64,000 nt of DNA from Chelydra serpentina (lineage: Eukaryota; Chordata; Testudines; Chelydridae): assembly GCA_037349315.1 (NCBI GenBank), contig JBAIAC010000001.1, positions 2,542,001-2,606,000 of the forward strand. Direction: 5' to 3'. The notes below the pieces were generated by a model, which worked only from the letters and a program-made list of their open reading frames with translations, was not told where the DNA came from and did no database searches. Shown one piece after another: positions 35,791 to 47,898 of the stretch (its first letter is position 1; the number at the start of each line of letters is the position of its first letter). The position numbers and the translations under genes were made by a program.

Positions 35791-37099
35791 CTTATAAATT
35801 ATGACAGGTGCCTGCACATAAGAAATTACAGCGCACGATCTATGGGCCACAGACTGTTTACTGGATCTCAGATATCACTGAATGTTAATATAGATTAGCC
35901 AAGACTTTCATAATCCTATGATGGGGAGAGGGGAACTTTAAATATAACAGCTATGAAAAGGTAGGATTTTTGATTCCACAGTAACACATACTATGATGTC
36001 TTCCTGGTGTAAAATGTTGAGCTTACTTTAAAAATGTTATAGCAAACTGTTCTGCTGTCAGAAGGCAGGAAGCCACAGAGATGGTACAGCTCTCCCGTCC
36101 CCAGCAGAACAATTTGAAGAAAGCTCCACCTAATCTAGCTCATGATATTTATATGTGATTAATGCCTCTTATGTATATTTTTAAAACTGCAAAACAAAAA
36201 TGGGTACAGTTTTCTTTTATGAGCTGAAACCCCAGCTGTGCCAGAATACATGCAGCTGCACACCACCCTTTGCTCCACTTGTCTCCAGGGAAGTTTCAGC
36301 CCATGGTGTAACTTAGAGTAGCCACAGGACTGCTTTACATTACACCAGTTTGGTATTGTCATCAAAGGGCTACCAGAGAGAAATTGCCATGCTGTAACAT
36401 GCTCTGGCCAAGCCCTCTATGTTGACGGGCATCAGGAGAGGCAGGCTAGAGCTAGCTATTCCAGAGGGTTACCCACCTGCCAGTTTAGAGATTAGAACAA
36501 AGGATCCATTTCTCAGGTTTGGATCTAGTCCATGGAGTACATTTTGAGATTCGGATTTAACTCACTAATGGGAGGACGCACCAGCACACAGGTGCCAAAT
36601 TAAGCCCTGTGAAATGGGTCATACTGTATATCGGGCACCTCTTATTTATGGTTATTTTGTTCTTTTGAAATTAAGGTAGCTATTGCAAATGGATTCAGAC
36701 AAGGCCCAAAGTAAGATAGTAAGAGACAGTCACTATAGGTAAGAGATCAATTATAAAAATAGTTAATAATTAATATATATGAAATATCCCTCTCTGTTTT
36801 GAGCAGCCACTGAACTATGCCTACCAAGTAGGCTGCCTATTAAAAAAAACAACCTTGCCTGCCTCTTTAGTACGTATTTTGTTTCTTTATATTTAAATAA
36901 AAAAACACTGCTTTTTTTAAACATTAGCAATTCAGATCTTGTCTACTCTCAAAAACTCTACAGTGACTGGAGAACAAACACATTTATGATATCCCAAGAG
37001 TCTGATTGATGAGCAATTGAGAAAGGACATGATTTTACACTGCAATGGGAATTGCATTTATTTAGCTGAGGGCTGTATTGCTACAGAATCCAGACATAC

Positions 37100-37380
37100 C
37101 AGCTCCTCCCTATTATTTATTTATATTACAGTTGCACCAATATGCCTCAGCTGAGTTTGGGGCTCCACTGTCGTATGAATTATAGGAACACAGTATGAGA
37201 CCCTGCCCCAAAGATCCTACAATCCAAATAGAACACATATGAGGGAAGACAGAGGCACAGAAAAGTGAAATGGCCATCAAGGGTTAAAATCAGTAAGTCA
37301 GTGACACAGCTGGGAATAGAAACCAGGTGAGTCCCAATCCACTGTCCTAGCCATTGGATCATGCTGCCTCCACAGTTTAC
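37100..37380 (-). mobile_element. MIR/L2-type remnant
   Basis: CAGTATGAGACCCTGCCCCA, AAAGATCCTACAATCCAAAT, then ACAGCTGGGAATAGAAACCA and TAGCCATTGGATCATGCTGC follow the layout of MIR-like SINEs with an L2-related end, in reverse orientation. Confidence 0.6.
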
Positions 37381-38616
37381 TATAGTGTACAGAATTAAAT
37401 CCAAGGCCTTAACCAAAATATTTTCCATTCCATTCCCATCTTGTCATGATGACATATAAAATATGCATTATGAGTCATCGCCTTTTATTGTATATTTATA
37501 TGATAGTGCAAACTGCTTGCTAAAGTACACTTTAAAAGACTGAATGAAACCAATGTTGTTTGAAGCAGCCTTTTTAGAGTTCCTTTTATTATTATTATTT
37601 TTTATGAAGAGCACATTTGCTGTTTCCTGCAATCTAAAAATCTGTCATCTAGAAAAAGGCACATCCACAGAAAATGCAGAATATTTTACACCTCCAAATG
37701 AGATTAGTCATGAGAGAGTTCATGCTGCAAAACAGCCCAGGGACAAGGGCTGCAGATTTAATTGCCCTTTGTGATGTAGGCTTTTTGCAGGTCACAATAA
37801 AGGCACCAAGATACAGTAAATTATACTGTATGAGCTCTCCAACAGATGGTGCTGCTGAGGTTAATAATGTTTCATGAGTTGACCCAATAAAATGTGTGAA
37901 TCCAGCACTGTGACAGGGCTGAAAAGTCTTATCTGGCATATAATTTGGGTATGTTTTTAGAAGGATGCTTATTTATTAAATCGTTCTGTGTCAGAAGTAT
38001 GCTTTTGACTTTGGGAAATTATAGAGGGTTATGTGCTACTTTTAAGAAAACTGTTTAAAGAAGATTAGGCTAAAGCTTGTGCTAAGCAGTCCACAATATT
38101 TTCAAAAGGGGAGAGGAGACTAAATGATTAAAAAAGAAAGGAAAGGAAGGAAGACAGAAATCTCTGTTTTTCTTTTAAAAGATTATTTTAAAAAATCTAA
38201 TCACACCATTTGCACAAAATGGGGTTTTGTTCACCCAAATGTTTGGGGAATAAATATTCACGTTCACATGCATATAAGGGTATTTGTGAGCAAGCAAGAG
38301 TATTTGTTATTCGTTATCCACAGTTTGTCATTTGTTATTCTCCTGTTTAAAACTTTCATTCAACCAGGTAAGGATGAGAAATAACAGCACGATTTAGTTG
38401 ATCAATCACACCCCACGTAATAGTGAGCTACAAACAGAAAAAGGGACTACATTTACTGGATAATTTATGTGCAATGAATAATACTATCTGCTTTAGTACC
38501 AGCTATCATTGCAAATCCAGATAGGAATTGAGGCATCATTTCTGATTTATTTAAGTTTTTGCACAGGTTTGTGCAGACAATCAGGAACAATTTCTAAAAT
38601 CTCAAAGAGGAAACAA

Positions 38617-38757
38617 ACTAAAGCCCTATTCTTGCAAAGCAGCTACATGTGTGCTTAACTTTAAGTACACAAATTGTTTCATTGAAATCAATAGCATTAC
38701 TCATAATCTTCAAATTAATCATGTGCATTAAGTGCTCTGTTGGATCAGGGCCTAAAC
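38617..38757. mobile_element. hairpin MITE (AAGCATG type)
   Basis: GCTTAACTTTAAGTACAC on the left and GTGCATTAAGTGCTCTG on the right flank ATTGAAATCAATAGC. It ends in TTGGATCAGGGC like its sisters. Confidence 0.6.
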
Positions 38758-38810
38758 CAAGAAAGAGAATACAAGACATATGTTTGTCAGAAAACACAAT
38801 GCAAGTTTGT

Positions 38811-38862
38811 TTCTATGATTCTATTACTCAGGTACTTTCTATGATTCTATTATTCTATGTTA
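38811..38862. repeat. CR1-type ATTCTATGAT microsatellite relic
   Basis: Two TTTCTATGATTCTATTA units occur without recognisable CR1 body. Confidence 0.5.
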
Positions 38863-39105
38863 CCAAATGGTCTCAAAGCTTATGTTACTAGCCATGGACT
38901 ATTACATGCAAGTTGGCAATACAAAGACACTCTCTCAGCTGAAAGACTATCTTTGTCAGGTTAAAGCCTCAAAAGTCTCTCAATTCCACCATGTTTCAAG
39001 AAAGAAGTGTCTCTTCTATGGTGGATGTTTGTATTTTGTAGGAAACGGGTTTTACTTGCCTTTCCCAAAAGCCCACATCTTCATAATCATCTTCCCCAAA
39101 ACAAT

Positions 39106-39711
39106 TAATAGAATCCTAGAAGATTAGGGTTAGAAGAGACCTCAGGACGTCATCTAGTCCAACCCCCTGCTCAAAGCAGGACCAACCCCAACTAGATCAT
39201 CCCAGCCAGGGCTTTGTCAAGCCAGGCCTTCAAAACATCTAAGGATGGAGATGCCGCCACCTCCCTAGGTAACCCATTCCAGTGCTTCACCACCCGCCTA
39301 GTGAAATAGTTTTTCCTAATATCCAACCTAGACATTCCTCACTGCAACTTGAGACCATTGCTTCTTGTTCTGTCATTTGCCACCACTGAGAAAAGCCTAG
39401 CTCCTCTTTGGAACCCCCCTTCAGGTAGTTGAAGGGTGCTATTAAATCTACCCTCACTCTTCTCTTCTGCAGACTAAATAAGTCCAGTTCCCTCAGCCTC
39501 TCCTTATAAGTCATGTGCCCCAACAGCTAATCATTTTTGTTGACCTCCGCTGGACTCTCTCCAATTTGTCCACATCCTTTCTGTAGGGGGGAGCGGGGGG
39601 GGGGGGGGGGGGGGCTCAAAACTGGACACAATACTCCAGATGTGGCCTCACCAGTGCCGAATAGAGGGGAATAATCACTTTCCTCGATCTGTTGGCAATG
39701 CTCCTACTACT
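39106..39711 (-). mobile_element. CR1 LINE, older subfamily
   Basis: The minus strand carries the ORF2 C-terminal region ([20 protein letters not shown]) with several small lesions. Its 3' part reads GCCAGGCCTTCAAAACATCT where younger copies read GCCTGACCTTAAAAACCTCT. A run of 20 G at 39595-39614 lies inside it. Confidence 0.88.
39595..39614. repeat. poly-G run (20)
   Basis: An uninterrupted 20-base G run in CR1 sequence that is GTGTGGGGC in other copies. Confidence 0.85.
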
Positions 39712-42128
39712 GCATTTCAGCGCATGTGACTAGATTAATTTATTGCCACTTATCTTTTATTTTGTTACTTTTCCTCTTTGTTTTGATGGTTTTTCAATAA
39801 TAATTTAGAAAATTTTGATCAGAACAAAACCAAATTTCAAATATTTGAAATCCTCCGTGAAATGGAATTATCTTTCTTTGCCTAACTCTTGTGTAGAGTC
39901 ATTTGTTCACATTGTGATGGCTTCACTCTTTATAATCAGATAATTACCCTTTGTATCCCATTCCCCTTTTCCCATCCTGTCTCAATATTTCCTCACCTAA
40001 TCCTCAAATAATTGGTTCTAGATATTGCCAAACACTCAAAAATCACGAGTCAGACCTGCTCTCCCTCCCCCACAAAAGAATAATGAGGTTGATGTTTCAA
40101 AAAAGAGAGAGTTATATATGGTTCTTTTTATTTGCATTCTGGTTGTTGAGCTGCTAGAGTTCACTCAGGTCACATTTTCCAGTTATTCTCTACAACTATG
40201 AGAGCTGAGATTCTCACGAATGCTCCAGGAGCTGTGGCTTTTGTAAGAACACCAAATATCATGAGACTCAGGATAGAATCACAAGAGTAGGCAATACTGG
40301 CTTAACCAGAAGATCTTCAATGATCGAAAAACTAAAAAAAGTTGAAACTCGGTCAAATTATAAAGTATGAATATAAACAAATAACACAAGTATGTAGGGA
40401 CAAAATCAGAATGGTCAAGGTACAAAACGAGATGAGTTATCTCACTGAAATCCCATTGCATCTATATCTACAGAATTGGGGCCTTTGGCTGTAATCTCCT
40501 TCAGAGGACGACCTCTTCTTTTATTCTTGTAAAGTGACTTCCACATTTATGCCATTATATTATAATACAATACAATCCTAGGAAAGAGCTAGTGTGCATT
40601 TCAAAGACTTTGGGAAGAAGGACTATGATGATGACATACAAACTGCAACACTGCACTTGGGACAAAACTGTGTCCAGCCCTCACCCAGAAACCTAGGACA
40701 ACTAAACACACCTCCTACAGCATGCCTTTTACAGGCAGAACTTCCCCATTCACAAGTACTCTGAGACTTCATACAAAGAAACCTTTATTAGAGGAAATGG
40801 GACACAGTCAAAACCTGGGAAAAACACAGTTAAAGAAATATATATGTAATAAAAGAGGAAAATACACCCCCCTCCCAATAACTTGGCAGTAATGTATCTA
40901 ACTCCATTTCCTCCTGTCAGAGAGAACATCCCACAGGTAATAATCCATTGACCACACCTCACCCACCCCCCAAACCTACGCTCAGTTTGGATCTGCAAGT
41001 AGCACTAGTCCAAGTGTCTCCTTGTAGGGGTGTAGCCCATCTCAAGGGAGATGCTTGCCTGATGGCAGCACTACCACCTAGCCTAGTGAGCAAACTTTAT
41101 TAAGGTGCTGGGTAGGCGGGAATTTACCACAGTCCACTGAGCTCTGTTGCTGTCCTCTGCATCAAGTCTCTGTGCCGTCTCTCACAGCAAAGTCCTCACG
41201 CTTCGTGGTCTCCCACAGCACAGTACACATGGGAGGATAGTCAGGAACACTTAGGCTCTTTGAACAGAGTCCTCATTGCTTAGAAGCGGGTGCTTTGCCA
41301 CAAAGCAAAAACTCTTTCCCTTCTCTGGGAGCACACCTCCCCCCCCGCCCAAATCCACGTTTATACCTAGTTATGGTGACTCCCAAAGTATCACAAGAGG
41401 AATTGTGGGTAGGTAGCTTATACAAGTGAAGTTCTCCATGGCAGCACTTTTCTCTTTTCAAGACTAGAGGGAGTAGAAAGCTCTTTCCTATCTGGAGCTT
41501 CTGGCAATAGGGTTTACAGAAAGAGTTACTTGCTTATAGCACTGAACAAGAAACTTTATTAGAATACAGAACACAGCACTGTCCCCAATGTTGCCATGTC
41601 TCATTCCTGCTGCACAGGACATTTCCCAACCTGCTTCTACCTGACTTCCTGCTACAGATTTAAAGAGAGATTCCAATTACAGTATCCTTGCACAACACCA
41701 ACCTGGTAGAACAATGAGGTTTTCTATAACATTTTGAAATTTTTTTTAAAAGACAAACATTTTTCATGAGAAACCAATAAATTTGACATCAACAATTTTG
41801 AGAAATGTTTAATTAAATAAAGCTATTTTAAATCAAAAATAGTTTTTGTTAAAAATTTTTCCAATTAGCGCTAATAAATAACTGTGATTGTCTGCGTTGG
41901 AGAAAGTAAAATCATCACTTAATTTAGGCTGTGGGAGATTTTACGTGTTGTGGTAGTACACATGGAGCCCAACTGATTTCAGTGGATTGTGGTCTGTATT
42001 TACACTGACATTCTTAACTTTAGAAAATGGCACTCTTTTCTGGACCATGTCCCTCCTCCCCCCACTTTTAAAAAAATAAATAAGTGAAAGCTGCTGCATC
42101 GTGTTTGTGGAGAATCCCTTGAGATTTA

Positions 42129-42290
42129 GGCTGTATCTACACTAGAGACCTTACAGTGGCACAGCTCTATCCATGCAACTGCGCTGCTCTAAGATCTCCT
42201 GTGTAGCCACTCTATGTTGATGGGTGAGAACTCTCCCATTAACATAATTAAACCACCCCCAATGAGCAGTGGGAGCTATGTCGATGGGAC
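42129..42290. mobile_element. Harbinger-type MITE, partial
   Basis: It begins TTA then GGCTGTATCTACACTAGA, like other Harbinger-type termini here. GTGTAGCCACTCTATGTTGA is internal. The right end is not recognisable. Confidence 0.5.
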
Positions 42291-42526
42291 AAGCTAAGAC
42301 ATGAAAAGCTCAGTTACCCAAAGTACTATACACACACATATTCAGAAAAGCAAAATACAACCAGCAGATGAACTATGGGAGCAGCTGAGTTTTCAGATTC
42401 TCAGGAATGTTTTATGCATGCATGTGTTTTAGAAAAACACTGCATGCCTAATTAAAAAATAAAGGCTAATTGCTACATCATCCATCCATGTCATCGAAAA
42501 TAGTGATACTTTCTACACACAAAGAT

Positions 42527-42668
42527 CAGAGGGGTAGCCGTGTTAGTCTGGATCTGTAGAAGCGACAAAGGGTCCTGTGGCACCTTATAGACTAACAGAG
42601 GTATTGAAGCATAAGCTTTCGTGGGTGAATACCCACTTCTTTGGATGCAAGCAGTGGAAATGTCCAGA
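42527..42668 (-). mobile_element. AAGCTTTCG-family retroelement fragment (hammerhead-like hairpin)
   Basis: The minus strand reads GCATCCAAAGAAGTGGGT, then ACCCACGAAAGCTTATGC, then TTAGTCTATAAGGTGCCACA. This family is very common in turtles; I suspect Penelope-like origin but cannot prove it. Relatives are at 46944-47178 and 57586-57709. Confidence 0.65.
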
Positions 42669-43049
42669 CAAAGAGCAACCCATATACTTTGAGACTAGGT
42701 AACTTATTTTAGATTAAGGAAAACAAAGAACAAATATAAAACTCCATGAATGAAATACAGTATATTTCTCATTGTGTAAGATCATTTTCAATTAATGAAC
42801 ATCCCTCCAGAAAGGTAGCCCTTTTACATTTAAAGTATACATACACAAAAGACAGAAACAGAAATAGCTACATACTCTTCATTCTTTGATAGAATAAAGT
42901 AAGGGTTAAAGTCTTTATGCTGCTACTCAATTAGCTATGGGGACATTACGCTTTTTTTACAAGCTTGGTTCCCATTCAATATAAATATACATCAGAGCTC
43001 CAAAATGGTGCAAACCCCTAAAAAGGTGCTCTTCTTTTGGGGTAAGAGT

Positions 43050-43195
43050 GATTTGATTTTGATTTAGCTTAAACACAGTCCTAATTGATTTAAGCTAAAT
43101 CAATATAGGGCAGGTTTATATTGATTTCAGCGTGTCCAGACAACCTTTTGTAGTGATTTAACTAAAGCAATTTTCAATCCCACCTTTAGTTAAAC
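43050..43195. mobile_element. possible MITE
   Basis: TTGATTTAAGCTAAATCAAT and related inverted TTTAGTTAAA tracts flank GTGTCCAGACAACC. A tentative call. Confidence 0.35.
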
Positions 43196-43943
43196 CAGTG
43201 AAATTTAGCATGTATGCAAGCCCTGAGTTGCAAAAGAGGGCATCTAAGGCATTGAATTCTGAAAATACATTAAAGGCAATTTTATGTTGACAACAGTGAC
43301 TGCATTTTTGCTCCCCTACTGCTGTAAACTCTGCTAGTCTACAAGTACATTTAAAGACTTGAGTGGTGTATAGGACTTTATGTGAACTTTCTGCAACAGA
43401 GTATAGTAACTTCAAGTATTTCTGCTGTTCAGTACAATACCATCTACTATACAGACATGTGATCCTGCTGAATGCATTTAATCTCTCAGTTCTCTCCACT
43501 TCAAGGAGAACAGCAAGTTCATATACTATGTGAGACCATTCATTTGTTATAATTTGGTTTTTCTTATAAACATGTGCTCACATACTTATCATGAGCGGCA
43601 TGTTTTTTGTGTGCGTGTATTTTTTAAAAAATTTTTGGCAAAGGAACTCAGTGTCAGAAATGACTTTTTTTTGTTTGTGGCTCATATTTGAAAAATAATG
43701 TGAAGTGAAGGTATTACTCCTGACAGGAACTGGACCAGCAGCCCTGGAGACTGAAGTCCTCCATTTATCCCCAGAAGAGGCAAGGCCGAGCCAGAGCCAG
43801 GGCATGCTTCCTATAATGCTTCACACGTGTGATTGGATCACCCACGAGGGTGAAAGGCTAGCCTTTCAACCTTTGGCCAACAAGGCTGCCAATTTGTGTC
43901 AATGGTGGCAGTAGGTTGAAATATGGACAACTGCTCGCTAGGC

Positions 43944-44029
43944 ATTCCTGCTTTGAGCAGGGGATTGGACTAGATGACCTCCTGAGGTCTCTTCCAGCCC
44001 TAATCTTCTATGATTCTATGATTCTATGA
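43944..44029 (+). mobile_element. CR1/SINE 3' tail fragment
   Basis: CTGCTTTGAGCAGGGGATTG through GATGACCTCCTGAGGTC to three TATGATTC units. The tail is shared by CR1 and Cry SINEs, so the source cannot be fixed. Confidence 0.8.
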
Positions 44030-44771
44030 ATTGGATTGAGATCATCAACTCATTTTACACAGGCCACTGTGTAATTTTCCATCAGAAAATAAACTACAGC
44101 CCAGCAACCTGAGCTGTATTTGAGAAGGTGACCTAGAAATGCAAGACTCTGTATTCCATTATCTCTTACCTGAATTATCTGTCATTTATAGAATTTATTC
44201 TAACATGTTTTGTGTATTTTTTTTAAAGAAAAACCCTTTTTTATCCTTTAGCTCTAAAATTATACATAACTTAGGGAACAGAAAAATAAAAGTAAAAATG
44301 AGGATGGAGGGAAAATGTGGTAGCAAAGGAAAAACTTCCTTTTGCATATTACAACTTCATATGAATTTCAATGAATTATATTTTTAATTTGTACAGTCTA
44401 GCTGCATAAGTGGTTTTCTAGCAGTATTGTCTCTTTAAATATATGACTCAAGAATTACCATAGTAACTTGCTTTCTAATTAGCCTTCAATTGCTAACCAT
44501 CAATACAGTTAGACAAGGTCAGCGCTGGAGTAAGCCCTATAGATTTTTTTAAAAGCCTATAGAGAATCAGTAACAGCAAAAAAGAAGCAGACTATTGAAA
44601 AATCTCTACCCAAGGCTGGATGCTATTCCTTTATTACTTGCTGCCTGTGTAAACAAAAAGACATGTCCGATGGCAAAAAGCTTTTAACCTGCCAACAACT
44701 ACACAAGATATGGAGCTGAGAACTGTATTTAAGATTTGCACTTTTTAAAGAACACATCTCCCTTTTATTAT

Positions 44772-44860
44772 GCTGGGCCTGATTCTGATCTCACATTAGC
44801 ATAACTCAGGAGTAACTACTAAAATCAGTGGAGTTACACTGTGTAAACTTAGTGTAATCA
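44772..44860. repeat. hairpin MITE fragment
   Basis: GCCTGATTCTGATCTCACAT is followed by AACTCAGGAGTAACTACT and AGTGGAGTTACACTG, with inverted GAGTTAC/GTAACTC segments. Confidence 0.5.
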
Positions 44861-45128
44861 AATCTCTGTGTCGGGAGGATTTAACTCTAGGGAATGTGAC
44901 ACTGGAGAGCTTCTGTTCTCACTGCATTATAGCACTTGCATATTTTTTGTCTTCAATATCGACCACTTTGAGGGGCTTTCCTTTTTGTGACCAGGAACAC
45001 TTGCTATCACTGGCATAATTTTCTACTCACTTTAAAGTGATCCTTCCTGTTGCTGATATGCTATGTCTCATCCTGAAAGTACAGCACCTGGTAACTCAGT
45101 AGTCTGAAAACATAATATGCTTCTTAAC

Positions 45129-45970
45129 ATATGTCTTCACTGCAACTGGGGTATGTTTTTGCAGCATGTGTAGACATACCCGAGCTAGCCTTAATCTATC
45201 TAGTTTAGGTACCATCAGTGAAGTTGTGATAGCATGGGCTTCAGGGCAGGCTGTACAAGTTTGCCTGGGACCCTGGGTCAGTGTTCCCTCTAATTTTCTC
45301 ATGCATGTGTGGAATGAATTTTGTTATGTGCACCAATGTGCACATAACAAAATCCATGTGGTGGGGGTGGGGCCGGGGGGTTTGGAGTGTGGGAGGGGGC
45401 TCAGGACTGGGGAAGAGGGTTGGAGTGTGGGGGAGGTGAGGGCTCCATCTGGGGCTAAGGGCTCTTGGGTGGGGATGGGATGAGGGGCTTTAAGTGTGGG
45501 AGGGGGCTCTGGGCTGGGGCAGAGGGTTGGGGTGAACGGAGGTAAGGGCTCTGGCTGGGGGTGCAGGCTCTGGGGTGGGGCTGGGGATGACAGGTTTGGG
45601 GTGCAGGCTGCCTTGGGGCTATGGCGGGGAGAGCGGATTCCTTCCATCTCTCTCTCCCCACAGCAGCACTTGGGCTGGTGGGGAGAGGCACTTTTCCCCG
45701 CAGCAGCAGCTTTGGGGCTGGGGCCACGGGATAGGTGCCTCTCTCCCAACCGCAGCAGGTCAGGGTCTGGGTAGAACATCTCTCCTTGCCACGGCAGCTC
45801 CAGGGTTGGGTGCTTAATAGGCTGCTGTGCAGCCACGCGGCTTAGACGGAACTTAGTCCTGGGTACTTACTCAGGTAGATAGCTCACATTACTGAGGCTT
45901 TGCTGCTATTGGTTTCTCAACTAGCTTGAATCTTGCTAACTTGGTTATATTTACATGCACTGCAATCATT
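45129..45970. mobile_element. palindromic MITE interrupted by another MITE
   Basis: The left half (45129-45278) begins ATGTCTTCACTGCAACTGGG with GTAGACATACCCGAGCTAGC; the right half (45857-45970) has ACTCAGGTAGATAGCTC and ATTTACATGCACTGCAATCA. The halves are roughly inverted. The hAT-like block at 45279-45856 sits between them. Confidence 0.6.
45279..45856. mobile_element. hAT-like GC-rich MITE with 8-bp duplication
   Basis: Ends CAGTGTTCCCTC and GACGGAACTTAG are inverted repeats. CCCTGGGT (45271-45278) and TCCTGGGT (45857-45864) form an 8-bp duplication with one mismatch, as expected for hAT. The inside has an imperfect tandem series of GGGGCTCTGGGCTGGGGCAG-like units and a 36-bp hairpin at 45318-45353. 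Long open frames here reflect GC bias. Confidence 0.75.
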
Positions 45971-46357
45971 CCTGTGATTATAATATAGCTATACTGGTAG
46001 AGGCTCTCCTTCTACTCTGGGTTCCATTAATATGAACGAGGCAACTTGTACAGCAAGATATGAATAAATATGGTAGCTGGGAACACATGGAAATATAGAC
46101 TTGCTTTTAAAAAATGATATGTGTCTAGGTTCAGACTTTAAACGCTGGGAGGAGTTCCATTGAGTGCCTTTCAAGAAACACACCTTATAATATGAAAGAG
46201 AGCAAATACTGCATTGTGCTTCTAAAATCTTTTGTTTTGGTTAACAATTGATTAACAATTTGGGAGCAATTCAACAGGAGCCATAGAAATGGTCGAATTT
46301 AAGACATTCTAGTTAGTTTTCAAGTGCTTGAAAGATTTTTCAGATCTGGCCGACTCT

Positions 46358-46475
46358 TTAAAGCCAGTTCTACAAACACGTGTGCTTAACTTTAAACACG
46401 CAAGTGGTCCCGCTGTATTCAGTGTGCTGTTAGAATGCTTAATCACATGCATAAATCTTTGCAGGATTGGGGCTT
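46358..46475. mobile_element. hairpin MITE (AAGCATG type)
   Basis: GTGTGCTTAACTTTAAACAC and GAATGCTTAATCACATGC are the inner arms. It ends TTGCAGGATTGGGGC. Confidence 0.55.
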
Positions 46476-46689
46476 AAAACACTGAGGCCTGAATCTCCTC
46501 TCACCTATATCAGTCAAATATCAGTGTAAGTGAGATCAGAATAAGGGAATTCACTCCCAAAAAGTATTAGTTAAAGATTTCATGAAGGACATTTAATAAC
46601 TAATTATAATATAATGTACCTACCTTTAAAGAAGTAGCTAGAAAAGTGCTTGGAATTGTGGATTGTTAAACTTCACTTCAGTTCCAGGT

Positions 46690-47728
46690 AAATTGCTAAC
46701 AGTGATAATTAAAAATAAAATTATAAAACATCTAGATGAAGATGATATGATGGGGGTAAGCCAGCATGACTTCTGTAAAGGAAAATCATGCCTCTCTAAT
46801 CTACAATAATTCTTTGAACAGGTCATCCAAATTCTGGAAAAAAAAAAAAGAGAACAAACTCATATATTTTATATGGACTTTCAGAAAACCTTAGAGAGAG
46901 TCCTTCAGAAGAGGGTAAGAGATAAGAAACAGTAGAGATAAATAGAACAGGAGTACTTGTGGCACCTTAGAGACTAACACATTTATTTCAGCATAAGCCT
47001 TCGTAGGCTATAGCCCACTTCATCGGATGCATAGATTATGAATTCTATGCATCCGATGAAGTGGGCTATAGCCTACGAAAGCTTATGCTGAAATAAATTT
47101 GTTAGTCTCTAAGGTGCCACAAGTACTCCTGTTCTTTTTACGGCTACAGACTAACATGGCTGCTACTCTGAAACCTGTCAGTAGAGATAAATGAAGATTT
47201 TTCAACATGATCAATGTTTAACAGAATTGGTACTTGTATTAATTTATATATTTATTAATGATCAGGGAAAGATAGAATGCACACTGAATTAGCAAAATAT
47301 GCAGGGGACATAAAATTATTTAGGTAAGCCAAGTCTAAAATTCAGAGAGTGGATAACATTCAGTGTCAATAAATGTAACTTAATGGATACTGAAAAGAAT
47401 GATTTAGACTATAATATTCATGCACATTGATGGAGTCTAAATTAACCCTACTGAGGAAAAATATGCCTTTCACAGTGGACAGAAAACTGAAATCCTCTGC
47501 TCAACATGCAGAAGTGGGCACTATTCAACAATGTTAGGATGTATAAAAAATAGAAAATAATTCTCAAAATATTCTAATACCACTATGTAAATCAATTGTA
47601 TGCCAGTCTGTTTAGTTTTGGTCACTATCTCAGAAAGAATTTAGCAGAAAAAGCAGAGGTTCAGAGAAGTCTAACAAAAATGACTAGGGGTCTGGAGAGA
47701 CCTTTGTATAAGGCAAGATTGATAAGAT
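46690..47728 (+). mobile_element. old CR1 LINE remnant
   Basis: Broken frames include IKHLDEDDMMGVSQHDF, matching the reverse-transcriptase region, and later FWSLSQKEF and RSLTKMT-like codons before GLERPLYK-like codons. It is full of stops and was later hit by the fold-back element at 46944-47178. Confidence 0.65.
46944..47178 (+). mobile_element. fold-back retroelement with 14-bp target duplication
   Basis: Two inverted arms (about 46945-47035 and 47043-47134) carry the same repeat, from GAACAGGAGTACTTGTGGCA to CATCGGATGCATAGA and back. A tail follows (CGGCTACAGACTAACATGGC). CAGTAGAGATAAAT lies on both sides (46930-46943, 47179-47192), so it arrived by a single insertion. The long duplication suggests retrotransposition. 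Confidence 0.85.
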
Positions 47729-47730
47729 TT

Positions 47731-47750
47731 GTGTGTGTGTGTGTGTGTGT
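47731..47750. repeat. (GT)n microsatellite
   Basis: Ten GT units. Confidence 0.9.
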
Positions 47751-47761
47751 TTAGCTTAGGA

Positions 47762-47830
47762 CCGGATTCAGCAAGATATTTAAGCACATGCCTAACTTCA
47801 CGTATGTGAGTAGGACCAGTGACGTCAGGG
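47762..47830. repeat. hairpin MITE half copy (AAGCATG type)
   Basis: GGATTCAGCAAGATATTTAA and GCACATGCCTAACTTC match one arm of the family at 13778. Confidence 0.5.
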
Positions 47831-47898
47831 GAGGGTTCTAAGGCTTGAGTCTGTAAAAAAACCAAGCAGCCTGACCCCAGTCCAGCAAAGCACTTTAT

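Noticed and set aside
45324..45836. 170-codon ORF rich in Pro, Ser and His
   Set aside because: It lies in a GC-rich tandem-like part of a MITE; the frame is open through composition.
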